DNA from: SMWC01 sp045561055
Lineage (GTDB): Bacteria; Pseudomonadota; Gammaproteobacteria; Steroidobacterales; Rariloculaceae
Length of the DNA: 64,000 nucleotides
Assembly: GCA_045561055.1 (NCBI GenBank)
Contig: JBJKYL010000017.1
Coordinates: 342,723-406,722 of the forward strand
Direction: 5' to 3'
The notes beneath the pieces are model-generated. The model saw only the letters and a program-made list of their open reading frames with translations, did not search any database and was not told where the DNA came from. The position numbers and the translations under genes were made by a program. Below are positions 43,903-52,737 of this stretch, one piece after another. The first letter of the stretch is position 1. Every line of letters begins with the position of its first letter.

Positions 43903-44397
43903 TTGCCGTTGACAATCCTGGTCTGTATCGATGGAGAACCGCATAGCAATGTAGCCATTCAATGGGCAGTTCGATTGGGTCTCTCTTTACCAGCTGAAGT
44001 AACCGCTCTGCATGTGATTGATCCCTACCTGAAGAAATTTCACAACGAACTTTACTCTCAGGGCCGCAAGCAATACCTAGAGTATCTAGACGAGTGTTTA
44101 CAAGACCTAGCAGACTTGGCATGCAATAGTTTTTTAAAAGTGTGCCAAACGCAAGGATTGGATGCTAAATTAAAAGTCCGCTATGGAGAACCATTGCAAG
44201 AGATCGTGGAAGAAGTGCGCCAAACAAGTCCATATTTGCTCATCACTGGTGGCAAACAGTTGGATGCCTGGGGTAGGTTCCTATCTAGGGACCTACCGTC
44301 TCAGTTAAACAAGGGAGCAAACATCCCTATTTCAATACTGACGGCCAGAGAGAAGATCGACGATCTAAGCGCAAGAACTAAACTCCGTCGCATTTAA
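43903..44397 (+). CDS. Universal stress protein (UspA family)
   Basis: A 164-residue cytoplasmic protein with the UspA alpha/beta fold: LTILVCIDGEPHSNVAIQWA at the start and EVTALHVIDPYL. The start is TTG 43903 because GGAGGAG, overlapping the exporter stop, is placed about 8 bases before it. The ATP-binding G-2x-G-9x-G-S/T signature is not obvious: the C-terminal region reads GGKQLDAWGRFLSRDLPS. It is in an operon with the sulfate exporter and may regulate it; USP domains often accompany transporters. Confidence 0.85.
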   Translation: MPLTILVCIDGEPHSNVAIQWAVRLGLSLPAEVTALHVIDPYLKKFHNELYSQGRKQYLEYLDECLQDLADLACNSFLKVCQTQGLDAKLKVRYGEPLQEIVEEVRQTSPYLLITGGKQLDAWGRFLSRDLPSQLNKGANIPISILTAREKIDDLSARTKLRRI

Positions 44398-44566
44398 GGG
44401 ACATTGTTAGCCGACCAACAAAACAAAGCGTAAACTAGAATTCGATGAAATAAGATCTCGGGTCATGATAAGTAGAATTCTCCAACCGAACGGCACCGAG
44501 TCAGACTCGTTAGAACTAACTTGTTAAAACCGAGCTAGAAACTGTAATTGGTAGGGGAAGAAGAAA

Positions 44567-45631
44567 ATGAAAAGAAATCTTCAGCTAACTTTAGGCCTTT
44601 CACTACTTATTATCTCGATAACCGGCCAGGCTCATCATTCCCGAGCCAGTTTTTTCGATATGAGCCAAACCGTTGAGCTCGAAGGAGTAATAACACGGGT
44701 TCAATGGCGCCACCCTCACGTACGTTATTGGATCCAAGCCGACATAGAATATGGCGGCGAAGAATGGGAGATGGAAACTACGCCGCCGAGCATTCTAGAA
44801 CGTATGGGTATAAGCCCTGATATTTTGGTCGCCGGGACACGCGTTCGTGTCGCAGGACCGCCCTCCAAGCTGGTTGCAAACGCGATGGAAGTGAGCCACG
44901 TACTGCTACCTGATGGCCGGGAAGTATTGCTCCATACTGGGCGGCGGCCACTATGGACGGAGAACGCTGTAGAACGAAACCTCCAGGGATTCGAAGAGGA
45001 GGCTGTCCGCGCTGCGGAGGCATCGGCTGACGGTATCTTTAGAGTGTGGAGCCGGGGCCGTGACGATAATAGACCTCAATTTTGGCTCGACAGTTATCCG
45101 CTAACGGAGGAGGCTAGCGCGGTAGTCGAAATCTGGGATCCTGTCACGGGAATTAATACCGGCTGCGCGGGCAAGGATATGCCCTGGCTAATGAGCAGCT
45201 CCTGGCCGTTTGAGTTCGTGAACGACGGGGAGTCGATCCGTTTGTTAGCAGAAGAATTCGATCGAGTTCGAATCATCCATCTAAGTGCGCGGTCAAGGAG
45301 TCCTTTACATTCGCCACTAGGCTATTCCGTTGGTCATTGGGAAAATGGCAGCCTGATCGTGACCACGACTCACATTAGCTCGATGAGCTTTAATGGCCGA
45401 GAGATTCCTATGAGCCGCGAGGCAAAGATACGCGAAAGATTTTCCCTGAGCGTAGATAAAAATCAGCTTAATTACGAGATGATAGTTACTGATCCCGCAA
45501 CGTTTACGGAACCTGTAACAATGAATTCACACTGGATCTGGCGACCTGGCGAAACGGTTAATCTATATAACTGTATCGAGACACCTGGGTCCTGGACCAA
45601 CGTTGAAAACAAGACACTACTCGAGAATTAA
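44567..45631 (+). CDS. DUF6152-type secreted protein, subfamily A (long form)
   Basis: A 354-residue secreted protein. GGGGAAGAAG lies before the ATG. The signal peptide ends TGQA, so the mature protein would start HHSRASF. The first domain has TVELEGVITRVQWRHPHVRY and METTPPSILERMGISPDILV. The second has ADGIFRVWSRGRDD, GCAGKDMPWLM, PLGYSVGHWENGSLIVTTTH and IVTDPATFTEPV, and it ends near NCIETPGSW. Two cysteines (CAGKD and NCIE) match those in other copies. It is the only plus-strand copy. Function is unknown; sequence similarity to the copies at 34986 and 59480 is clear from shared motifs. Confidence 0.8.
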   Translation: MKRNLQLTLGLSLLIISITGQAHHSRASFFDMSQTVELEGVITRVQWRHPHVRYWIQADIEYGGEEWEMETTPPSILERMGISPDILVAGTRVRVAGPPSKLVANAMEVSHVLLPDGREVLLHTGRRPLWTENAVERNLQGFEEEAVRAAEASADGIFRVWSRGRDDNRPQFWLDSYPLTEEASAVVEIWDPVTGINTGCAGKDMPWLMSSSWPFEFVNDGESIRLLAEEFDRVRIIHLSARSRSPLHSPLGYSVGHWENGSLIVTTTHISSMSFNGREIPMSREAKIRERFSLSVDKNQLNYEMIVTDPATFTEPVTMNSHWIWRPGETVNLYNCIETPGSWTNVENKTLLEN

Positions 45632-45845
45632 AACTACAGCTAACGCTTTATCTTTTGACCTTAACAGAACAGGCCAGAAGCTAGCGTGAGAACTGATAAC
45701 AAACCGGCTAATAATAGAAACACAATGGGGATCAGCTCCTACATTTGCCACTGAACAAATCAATACGAGTTTGCGGCTAGTCTGGCGGCTGTAGGCGAGC
45801 TTCTAAACTCCAAGGATAAGCAACTATCGCCTGTGGAACCATTCA

Positions 45846-46934
45846 TCAACCGGAACTTAAGTAAGGCAGGCGACAGTCAACCTCAACAAAGTCGTAAACA
45901 TCGGCTGTGTAGTATTTTATTGAGCCAAGTTCCCAAGATCTCGTCAGGTTACCTGGGTCTGTGACGATCATGCGCATTTCGATAGCCGGCCCTACCGCTG
46001 AATTATCGAGTCGACGGTAGATCTCTACCGTCGTAGCCTGGTCGCTAAGGGCATTACCACGCGGACCCGTTAGATTGGCAAGCAACTGATTGCTCTCAAT
46101 GACTAGTGTATCGCCTTCGTAGCGAGCAATATGGTACCCGAAAAGTGTATTCTCACTAGTCTCAGGATCACGTTCATCGAGATAAATAACACGCCGAGCA
46201 GCGAACTCTTCATACTCAAAGACGAGCCGATCGTCGTGCTGCGTAATTCGTAGCGGGCGTATCGTTGTAGCCTGACGAACGAGTCCAGCATCTGCGCATT
46301 CCGTGAACGCCGGATCATCTTCGAAAGGATCGAATGTATTTTGTGCAGCAGCAGCCTGTACGTTAAATGGAGGATTGTCTCGACCTAGCCCGTCCCGAGA
46401 TCCGAGCCACATACCGTTTAGGTTTGGACGCCCATCATTGTGTCGTAGGTTGAGTGTGGGGATGGTCGTCGACGGAGTCATCTCACGTGATGGCCGAGAA
46501 ATATCGCTCGTACTACTGACCGTTCGCAAGACAACTCTATCAGTCGGGCTAATCTCGACAATTTTGCCGCCGTGAATATCCGCCTCTTCCATCAGAATCA
46601 TCGGCCCACCATCACGGCTTTTTCGCCCAAAAATACGCAAAAATTGGCCCGGCCGAACCGTATCTGGCGTCCAACCCCATCTACGGAAAGGCGTTGGACC
46701 TGGACCAGTCGCCATCCACTCCGTCTCAACGCCCTTTTCATCAGTAACCGTTAAGATGATATTCAAGTGAGGGTTTTTGAAATTGAATTCCGTTACAAGG
46801 CCTTCGATCTCTATATCGTCAGCGGAGAACACAGCCGATGATCTGTGATGCGCCTGAGCTACATTCGATACAGGCATGCCAACGAAGCATATCGCTATAA
46901 ATAGACGAAGTTTTAGTTCTTTCTTATCAAACAA
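45846..46934 (-). CDS. DUF6152-type secreted protein, subfamily B
   Basis: The start is TTG 46934, supported by GGAG eight bases upstream. The 362-residue protein has a signal peptide ending VAQA, and the mature chain would start HHRSSAV. The first domain has DIEIEGLVTEFNFKNPHLNI and MATGPGPTPFRRWGWTPDTV; a linker is followed by NDGRPNLNGMWLG. The C-terminal part has FTECADAGLVRQATTIRP, RVIYLDERDPETSEN and LSDQATTVEIYRRL, and ends VEVDCRLPYL. Cysteines in TECAD and VDCRL may pair. The next gene upstream (46985) is a tandem copy, so these arose by duplication. Confidence 0.8.
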   Translation of the reverse strand: MFDKKELKLRLFIAICFVGMPVSNVAQAHHRSSAVFSADDIEIEGLVTEFNFKNPHLNIILTVTDEKGVETEWMATGPGPTPFRRWGWTPDTVRPGQFLRIFGRKSRDGGPMILMEEADIHGGKIVEISPTDRVVLRTVSSTSDISRPSREMTPSTTIPTLNLRHNDGRPNLNGMWLGSRDGLGRDNPPFNVQAAAAQNTFDPFEDDPAFTECADAGLVRQATTIRPLRITQHDDRLVFEYEEFAARRVIYLDERDPETSENTLFGYHIARYEGDTLVIESNQLLANLTGPRGNALSDQATTVEIYRRLDNSAVGPAIEMRMIVTDPGNLTRSWELGSIKYYTADVYDFVEVDCRLPYLSSG

Positions 46935-46984
46935 ATTCGCTACTCCATGAGCCGGGAGATACCTTCTATCTCACTTGCGAATAA

Positions 46985-48052
46985 TTAGTCTCCAACTAGC
47001 GGCAACCTACAGTCAACTTCGGTGAACTCATACTCAGCAGCGTAGTATCTTTTCCAATTGACATTCCATAGGCCCGTCAAAACCGTCGGATCGGTGACTA
47101 TCATCGTCATCTCCAGTGCTGCTCCTATGTCATCATCAGCACGGCGATAAGTCTCGACGATCGTATGCTGATCGCTCAGCGTATTCCCTCTCCACGAAGT
47201 TAGGTCACCGAGCAATTGATCACTTTCTACAACTAACATCTCACCCTCATAGCGGGCGATCGAGTCCCCTAAGCCCGTCTTGTTCCCATTAGCATTGGAC
47301 CGACCCTCACCCAGATACACTACACGTTGCGCTGCACCTTCCTCGTATTGAAAAACAACACGATCTGTATATTGCGTAATCCGCACAGGTTTTGCCGACG
47401 AAGCTTGTCGAACTAACCCATGTGCTGCGCACTCGGTGTAACTCGGGTCGTCAGCTGGATCATAACTAGCCTGTATGAGTATCGCGTTGTCATTCAACGG
47501 AGGGGTATTCCTACCAGGACTCGCATTTCTGGCCCGAACACTGGGGTGTTTGGCCCAGTACCCGCTCAAATTCGGTCGTCCATCGCTTAGATTTAAGGGA
47601 ATGGCTATCTGCCCCAGAGCAGGACCATCGTTGATTCGGTCAGACGATCCAGACAGCGCTCGTACAACCGACCCATCAGCCGGATTTAGCTCAACTATCC
47701 CGCCATCGTCCAAGCGTTCTCTCTCCACTAAGATCATCGGCCGACCCTGACGACTTTTCATACCGGTCACACGCAAAAACTGGCCAATCTGGATGGAATC
47801 GGGGGACCAGCCAGTACGCCTTAGGTTGTCTGGAGCCTGAGTCGTGGCCATCCAAAGTGTTTCCATTCCATTTTCATCCGTAACATTGAGGATGACATTA
47901 ACGTGGGGGTTAACGAAGTTAAACTCGGTAACGACCCCTTCAATTTGGATTTCTTCGTTTGTAAAAGGAGCGACTACGGAGTGATGGCCGCCTGAAACAA
48001 AAGGGAATAACAACCCCAAAAAAACGGTTATCGACTTCGCAGTAATTTCCAT
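46985..48052 (-). CDS. DUF6152-type secreted protein, subfamily B (tandem copy)
   Basis: ATG 48052 is chosen because an AGG box lies at good spacing and a signal peptide follows (SITVFLGLLFPFVSGG); the frame opens 69 bases earlier inside the sulfatase gene. The 355-residue protein begins the mature part with HHSVVAPF, although cleavage after SGG is less canonical than in the other copies. It has EEIQIEGVVTEFNFVNPHVN, SDGRPNLSGYWAKHP, TECAAHGLVRQASSAKPVRI and LSDQHTIVETYRRAD, and ends EVDCRLPLVGD. It lies 47 bases downstream of the sulfatase, probably in one transcript with it and the copy at 45846. Confidence 0.8.
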   Translation of the reverse strand: MEITAKSITVFLGLLFPFVSGGHHSVVAPFTNEEIQIEGVVTEFNFVNPHVNVILNVTDENGMETLWMATTQAPDNLRRTGWSPDSIQIGQFLRVTGMKSRQGRPMILVERERLDDGGIVELNPADGSVVRALSGSSDRINDGPALGQIAIPLNLSDGRPNLSGYWAKHPSVRARNASPGRNTPPLNDNAILIQASYDPADDPSYTECAAHGLVRQASSAKPVRITQYTDRVVFQYEEGAAQRVVYLGEGRSNANGNKTGLGDSIARYEGEMLVVESDQLLGDLTSWRGNTLSDQHTIVETYRRADDDIGAALEMTMIVTDPTVLTGLWNVNWKRYYAAEYEFTEVDCRLPLVGD

Positions 48053-48099
48053 AGCACACCTACTGTTGTTCCTTCCAATAAAATATTGGATGCGGTATA

Positions 48100-49713
48100 T
48101 CAGCGCCAGTCGGCCTCCCACACCGCAACCATGTCCAACACAAGATCCGGCATCTCGATAGCCAGATCATCCCTTTCTCCTGGATCAGTCGAAATATCAT
48201 AAAGCTGCCAAACCGTCTTTTCGACGCTTCTTCCAGGGGGGACGTTAATAATCTTGTAGTCCCCACGAATCAGCGCTCCCCTCTCACCTTGCGACCAACC
48301 AACTGTGTCCCCAGGCAGATGGACCGTATCGCTTACACCAGTCATGTGCGGCCAAAAGGAACGGCCTCTAATGCCGTTTATCTGACGACCTTTGTATTCG
48401 CCTGCTCCTGGATGCTCGGATTCAGCAATCTCCAGGAACGTCGGCAGAATATCCAGTATCGTCATAAAGGACCCGTTGACAACGCCCCCTGATACAGCCG
48501 CCGGGTAATAGACAAAGGAGGCAGCCCTTAAACCCCCTTCGCTGAGGTTGCCCTTCGCCCCTTCCAGCGGTGCGGAAGCAGCCTCGCCAAAGCCTAAGCC
48601 ATGATCGACGAAGGAATTCTGGCGCCCCCAGTTGTCGAACCGGTTATCAATAAAATCAGGAACTATAGGCCCACCCTGCCAGGGAACGAGCCCCGCGGTA
48701 TGACCAAATTCAGCTGTCGACGCCCCGTGATCGGAGGTAAAAACAATCACGGTATTTTCAAGCTGCCCGCTCGTTCTTAACAAATCTATGAGTCGACCTA
48801 CGTTAATATCGAGGTTTTCGACCATCGCTGCATAGAGTTCTTGGGTACGCGCATATCTCTGCTGCTGCTCATCCGTTAACTCGTCCCAGCGCGGCGCAAG
48901 CGAAGTGAAGTCCACAAGCGTCGCACCACCCGGAATAACCCCGAGCTCGCCTGCACGAGCGACACGTTCCTCCCGCAACGCGTCGTAGCCCGCATCGTAG
49001 CTTCCGGCAAACCGAGATAACGACTCTTCTGGCACCTGTAAAGGCCAATGTGGAGCGGTGTAAGGCACGTAGGCGAACCAGGGTGCAGCACCCTCGTTAG
49101 CCTTAATAAACTCAATCATCTTGTCGGTGTAGTAATTCGTTGCGTAGAAGTCGTCGGGAAGCGCCTCGTATTCGACACGCTCACCGTCGAGCTCGTACAA
49201 GCTATAGTTTCCCCAGAGCACTTCAGCAAAATAACTCGCAGACGCCCCAACTTGCACGAAGGAGCGATCGAAACCACGAGTTGCCGGTGTGTAACCATCC
49301 TCTAGACCGAGATCCCACTTTCCGGTCATGTAGGTCTCATAACCAGCTTCCTGCAAAAGCTCCGGGAGGATAGCCCAGTTGAGACTCAAGCGGTTAGCTC
49401 GCTCTCGGCTAGCCATTGGAGGGCGAAGCTCTAAAGCACCAGAAACTCCTGTACTCGCCATCATCATCACGCGGGTTGCCTGACACGTGTAACTAGTGTG
49501 AAAGTTCGTGAGACGTACGCCTTGAAAAGCAAGCTCATCAATATTTGGCGTCGGGATTTCGCTGCCGAAGGCTCCGAGGTCTGTAAAGCCAAGATCATCA
49601 GCCACTATGAACAAAATATTCGGACGAGTATCGTTTGATGTTTCTGTAGAGCACGCGCAGAGCAACGCGAAAGAAACAACGATTAAAATCTTATTGACGC
49701 TATCCATAATCAT
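48100..49713 (-). CDS. Sulfatase (arylsulfatase family), lipoprotein
   Basis: A 537-residue enzyme that hydrolyses sulfate esters. The lipobox FALLCAC ends the signal peptide; AGGGGAAT precedes ATG 49713. N-terminal metal ligands are in NILFIVADDLGFTDLGAFGS. The nucleophile motif, where Cys becomes formylglycine, is TCQATR: Ala replaces the usual Pro of C-x-P-S-R, a variant known from some active sulfatases. Other signatures are YETYMTGKWDLGLEDGYTP and NTVIVFTSDHGASTAEFGH. Oxidation of the Cys by an FGE would be required; the FGE-like protein in this window lacks the catalytic cysteines. The substrate is unknown. Confidence 0.92.
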   Translation of the reverse strand: MIMDSVNKILIVVSFALLCACSTETSNDTRPNILFIVADDLGFTDLGAFGSEIPTPNIDELAFQGVRLTNFHTSYTCQATRVMMMASTGVSGALELRPPMASRERANRLSLNWAILPELLQEAGYETYMTGKWDLGLEDGYTPATRGFDRSFVQVGASASYFAEVLWGNYSLYELDGERVEYEALPDDFYATNYYTDKMIEFIKANEGAAPWFAYVPYTAPHWPLQVPEESLSRFAGSYDAGYDALREERVARAGELGVIPGGATLVDFTSLAPRWDELTDEQQQRYARTQELYAAMVENLDINVGRLIDLLRTSGQLENTVIVFTSDHGASTAEFGHTAGLVPWQGGPIVPDFIDNRFDNWGRQNSFVDHGLGFGEAASAPLEGAKGNLSEGGLRAASFVYYPAAVSGGVVNGSFMTILDILPTFLEIAESEHPGAGEYKGRQINGIRGRSFWPHMTGVSDTVHLPGDTVGWSQGERGALIRGDYKIINVPPGRSVEKTVWQLYDISTDPGERDDLAIEMPDLVLDMVAVWEADWR

Positions 49714-49723
49714 TAATATTCCC

Positions 49724-49870
49724 CTACCACACTGCTATACAATCGTACTGCTGGAGTGTAACTCCTGGAGTCCAACCGCGCTGAAGTTCTATAACTATAG
49801 GCTCAATAAACATGACTGGATCAGTCGCTGAAAACATGTATCGAAGCACGTTCACATCTGAATAAATAAT
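49724..49870 (-). pseudogene. Decayed C-terminal end of a subfamily A DUF6152-type protein
   Basis: Just upstream of the sulfatase, a 48-codon open stretch ends in TAG at 49724. It reads VLRYMFSATDPVMFIEPIVI and LQRGWTPGVTLQQYDCIAVW. This closely follows the end of the copy at 59480 (VLRYTFSATDPLMFTEPVVV and LRGWTPGVAIESFDCVADW). A stop codon (49871-49873) and no start signal lie upstream, so only the last seventh of the gene remains. The ending is well conserved, so the loss was fairly recent or the fragment arose by recombination between copies. Confidence 0.8.
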
Positions 49871-50058
49871 CTAAAAAACGACAATCCACAAAAATACAGA
49901 CTGGTTATATAAAACGTTAGTATTTATATTTATGCTTATTATTCCGATACTTAAGATCGTAAGAATTAGTAATCTCAACACATGGCAGAAAGGCCTATAT
50001 ATATCAACCCGTAGGCATATTGCATTGCCCGAACTTATATCATTTAGAGGCAGAACAG

Positions 50059-50136
50059 ATGGATAACAAACAACTAAGAAACTATCTGCTTCTTATGGTT
50101 GCCGCCGTTGTGTGTACCACCACCCCCCAGGTGTAA
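50059..50136 (+). CDS. Possible small secreted or membrane peptide
   Basis: A 25-codon frame with GAGG eight bases before ATG 50059 reads MDNKQLRNYLLLMVAAVVCT, then TTPQV. It looks like a signal or lipoprotein leader with a stop after the cysteine. A run of six C's (50125-50130) lies just before the stop; changing its length would extend the frame to about 50228, but the extension matches nothing I recognise. It may be a real small peptide or the start of a broken gene. The rest of 49874-50207 shows nothing. Confidence 0.25.
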   Translation: MDNKQLRNYLLLMVAAVVCTTTPQV

Positions 50137-50207
50137 CCGAATGCTATTGTCTGCAGCTGTCCTCTTCATATCAACAGAGGGGCTTGTTTGTAACGTTAAA
50201 TGCCCGC

Positions 50208-50342
50208 TTATGGCTCACCCGTACCTTTTCGGATAGATGGATCAACGGTGATTTTTTTAAACTCGATCATCGTAAGGAATATGCCAATAGACAACAAAAC
50301 AAATACAACGATTGCGGACATGAATATAAGTTCTGTGCCCAT
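50208..50342 (-). CDS. Small single-pass membrane protein
   Basis: A 44-residue protein starting at ATG 50342, which overlaps the previous gene's stop (TAATG) and has GGAG about 8 bases upstream. One hydrophobic helix covers LIFMSAIVVFVLLSIGIFLT and a basic tail follows (MIEFKKITVDPSIRKG). It is the last of three small membrane genes on this strand. No family name is known; tail and helix suggest an inside C-terminus. Confidence 0.6.
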   Translation of the reverse strand: MGTELIFMSAIVVFVLLSIGIFLTMIEFKKITVDPSIRKGTGEP

Positions 50343-50518
50343 TAACGTGCTCCTTGGATTGACATCAGTTTGAAATAAATGCCAAAACACAAAATGGATG
50401 GCACCCATAGGGCGGTAAAGACACCTTCATCACGTTGCCCGGTAAACCAAAGGAACGCTGATAACGCAAATGAAATAGAGACAGCAAGTAATATAAAAAA
50501 ATCAGATTTTTGAAACAT
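50342..50518 (-). CDS. Small two-helix membrane protein
   Basis: A 58-residue protein, too short to be noticed by many gene finders, with GGAG seven bases before ATG 50518. Two hydrophobic segments are seen: SDFFILLAVSISFALSAFLW and GVFTALWVPSILCFGIYFKL, with a charged turn (TGQRDE) between. The stop overlaps the next ATG by two bases (TAATG), so the two are translationally coupled. I do not recognise the family. Confidence 0.65.
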   Translation of the reverse strand: MFQKSDFFILLAVSISFALSAFLWFTGQRDEGVFTALWVPSILCFGIYFKLMSIQGAR

Positions 50519-50563
50519 AGTGTTCTCCTATTGAGTGATTGAAAGAGGTGATAAAAAAGCGCC

Positions 50564-50785
50564 TTACTCCATCGATCCGAGTGCAGCGAACAGGCAGCCG
50601 ACGATCGCGAAGCGTGCTATTGAATGTACTGTGGACTCGCCCGCAATTAAATTTTCCGGAAACTGAATAAACCCTCCAAGCACTGCAATTGCGATGATCG
50701 CTGTGCCAATTAGCAGGGCTATACCCAGAACAAAAAGTGAGCGTTTGACGCGTTGGATTAGAGTTAGGTTCATTTCGTTTACCAT
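50564..50785 (-). CDS. Small two-helix membrane protein
   Basis: A 73-residue protein with two hydrophobic segments: LFVLGIALLIGTAIIAIAVL and, near the end, IARFAIVGCLFAALGS. ATG 50785 or ATG 50773 could start it; neither has a strong ribosome binding site. It lies 87 bases downstream of the lipocalin and 45 bases upstream of the next small membrane gene, all on one strand. This suggests that the three belong to the tail of the light-regulated lipid operon. No family name is known. Confidence 0.55.
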   Translation of the reverse strand: MVNEMNLTLIQRVKRSLFVLGIALLIGTAIIAIAVLGGFIQFPENLIAGESTVHSIARFAIVGCLFAALGSME

Positions 50786-50872
50786 AAAAATTCAGCGGGA
50801 AAAAAGTGTTTGGAGGCCGGCTGTGTCGATATCTCGAACTAGGGAACCATTTGGTAAGGCACCCATGGCAGC

Positions 50873-51424
50873 CTATCGATCCGACCATTGTTGCGGGATG
50901 CGCTGCACCAAGCTGCTGTCGTAACCGAGTTCAGATACAACGTTAACGAGTCGTTCATAGGCATCTTCACCGATATCCGGTGCTCGGGACATAATCCAAA
51001 CGTACGCCCGGTTCGGAACCCCGATAATCGTATGTTGATAGTCTTCGTCAAGATAAGCGATCAAATAGGCAGACCGAAATGGCCAGAGAAACTGCATCCG
51101 CCATTCAGCGTTGGTATCCCTATTGTGAACCCAAGCAACTGGATTGAACTGCTTCTCTTCTCCATCGAATCTATCCTTCCTGAACGTATAGGTCGTCTGA
51201 ATTTTTCCATCGTCTGTTAACGCGTAGGTCTCCACAGCGTTATGGGCATTGGCTTCGCTAGCGAACCAGGTATCGATGGGAATACTGCCGATTACATACC
51301 AGTCACCCATAAATCGCTGCAAATCAACGGACCGGTCGATTGCTTCTAGCCTTAGACTATCACTCATAGCACAACCATTAATTAAAACAAAAACAATAAG
51401 GGCGAGATATCTAAAAACACACAT
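50873..51424 (-). CDS. blc: Bacterial lipocalin, outer-membrane lipoprotein (Blc-like)
   Basis: The start is ATG 51424, 2 bases after the stop of the methyltransferase, although the frame opens earlier. The 183-residue protein has a lipobox (VLINGC) and the lipocalin pattern FMGDWYVIGSIP (G-x-W) with FRKDRFDGEEKQFNPVAWVH and IIGVPNRAYVWIMSRAP, the Blc-type second conserved block. Blc proteins bind fatty acids or lysophospholipids in the outer membrane. It is part of an operon for fatty-acid modification, so it may carry or repair the lipids made. Confidence 0.92.
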   Translation of the reverse strand: MCVFRYLALIVFVLINGCAMSDSLRLEAIDRSVDLQRFMGDWYVIGSIPIDTWFASEANAHNAVETYALTDDGKIQTTYTFRKDRFDGEEKQFNPVAWVHNRDTNAEWRMQFLWPFRSAYLIAYLDEDYQHTIIGVPNRAYVWIMSRAPDIGEDAYERLVNVVSELGYDSSLVQRIPQQWSDR

Positions 51425-51426
51425 GG

Positions 51427-52737
51427 CTATTGCTGAACTTGGGAATTCCGAGGCTGGACCCAAGCATTACGGGATACAAACGGATTACTCTTCGGCTTCG
51501 CCAGCAATAGCTGTACATCGCCTATCGCCTGCTCGATGAATCCACCCTCGCAATAGCAGAAATAAAAATCCCACATCCGAACAAATTCTTCCGAGTAACC
51601 AAGTTCTCTAACATCCGCTAGTCTCGAGAACATTCGCTCGCGCCAATGCCTGAGCGTCGTCGCGTAATCAAAGCCGATATCCTCGACATGATGTAAGTGC
51701 AGATCAGTGGCTCGAGCCACTGAAGCTTCAAGAACTTGCATGGATGATAGCGATCCACCCGGGAATATGTAGCGCTGAATAAAATCGACTGAGCGTTTGG
51801 CGCGCTCGTATTGGTCGTTTTCGATAGTAATCGTTTGAAGCAACATCATGCCGTCCGCCCTAAGGAGGTTACTGCATTGCTCAAAATACCTATCAACAAA
51901 CTCGTGACCGATCGCCTCAAGCATCTCGACAGATACGAGTTTACTGAACTGTCCGGTAAGGTCGCGGTAATCTTCGAGTAGGACAGTGACGCAATCTTCT
52001 AGGTTTTCTTTCCGGACACGCTGCTGAGCAAACTCGAATTGCTCACGGGAAATCGTGGTCGTGGTAACTCGACAGCCATACTCCCGCGCCGCAAAAATAG
52101 CCAGGCCGCCCCAACCTGTCCCGATCTCAAGCAAGTGATCGGTAGGACACAGCTCGAGCTTGTCACAGATCAATTTCAGCTTAGTCTGCGATGCTTCCTC
52201 AAGAGTCATCGTCGGTTTTTCGAAAACCGCCGACGAGTACATGAGCGAATCGTCAAGCCAAAGCCTGAAGAAATCGTTACCAAGATCGTAGTGCGCGGCA
52301 ATGTTGCGACGACTTCCAGGTTTACTGTTACGATTCCATCGATGGAACATCCTGTGCGATGGCTCGGATATCCGCGCTAGACCCGTCTCCATACGGTTCA
52401 GAAGGTCACGATTTCGCAGGAGAACACGTATGACGGCCGTGAGATTATCTGTCGTCCAATAACCCTGCATATAGGACTCACCAGCGCCAATGGTGCCTCT
52501 AAAGGCTACATCACGGTAGCAGCACGGATCATGCACGATGATTCTCGCAACGATCTCAGCATTACCCGTGATATCTCCGAATTCCCAGCGCCGGTCACCT
52601 TCGACGATCACGAGGCGATCGCTACGAAGCCCCCTAAGCCGGCTGTGCACTAACCACCGCAGCAGCAAAGTGAAAAACGAAGGTTTTTTCATCCCAGCAG
52701 GAAATTTTTCAGAATTAATAGTAGTTGATGGCATCAT
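51427..52737 (-). CDS. Cyclopropane-fatty-acyl-phospholipid synthase family methyltransferase (first copy)
   Basis: A 436-residue SAM-dependent enzyme that methylates or cyclopropanates unsaturated acyl chains in membrane phospholipids. The SAM loop is LLEIGTGWGGLAIFAAREYG. Family marks are NIAAHYDLGNDFFRLWLDDS, MYSSAVFEKPTMTLEEA, LVSVEMLEAIGHEFVDRYF and QRYIFPGGSLSSM. Length slightly exceeds that of E. coli Cfa (382). It overlaps the DUF1365 gene by four bases. Whether it makes cyclopropane, methyl-branched or furan precursor fatty acids cannot be decided; the partners DUF1365 and the flavoprotein commonly accompany all of these. Confidence 0.92.
   Translation of the reverse strand: MMPSTTINSEKFPAGMKKPSFFTLLLRWLVHSRLRGLRSDRLVIVEGDRRWEFGDITGNAEIVARIIVHDPCCYRDVAFRGTIGAGESYMQGYWTTDNLTAVIRVLLRNRDLLNRMETGLARISEPSHRMFHRWNRNSKPGSRRNIAAHYDLGNDFFRLWLDDSLMYSSAVFEKPTMTLEEASQTKLKLICDKLELCPTDHLLEIGTGWGGLAIFAAREYGCRVTTTTISREQFEFAQQRVRKENLEDCVTVLLEDYRDLTGQFSKLVSVEMLEAIGHEFVDRYFEQCSNLLRADGMMLLQTITIENDQYERAKRSVDFIQRYIFPGGSLSSMQVLEASVARATDLHLHHVEDIGFDYATTLRHWRERMFSRLADVRELGYSEEFVRMWDFYFCYCEGGFIEQAIGDVQLLLAKPKSNPFVSRNAWVQPRNSQVQQ

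Noticed and set aside
50112..50345. 77-codon plus-strand frame over the small membrane genes
   Set aside because: It opposes two small genes with strong ribosome binding sites and clean membrane helices; the peptide is rich in unlikely residues.
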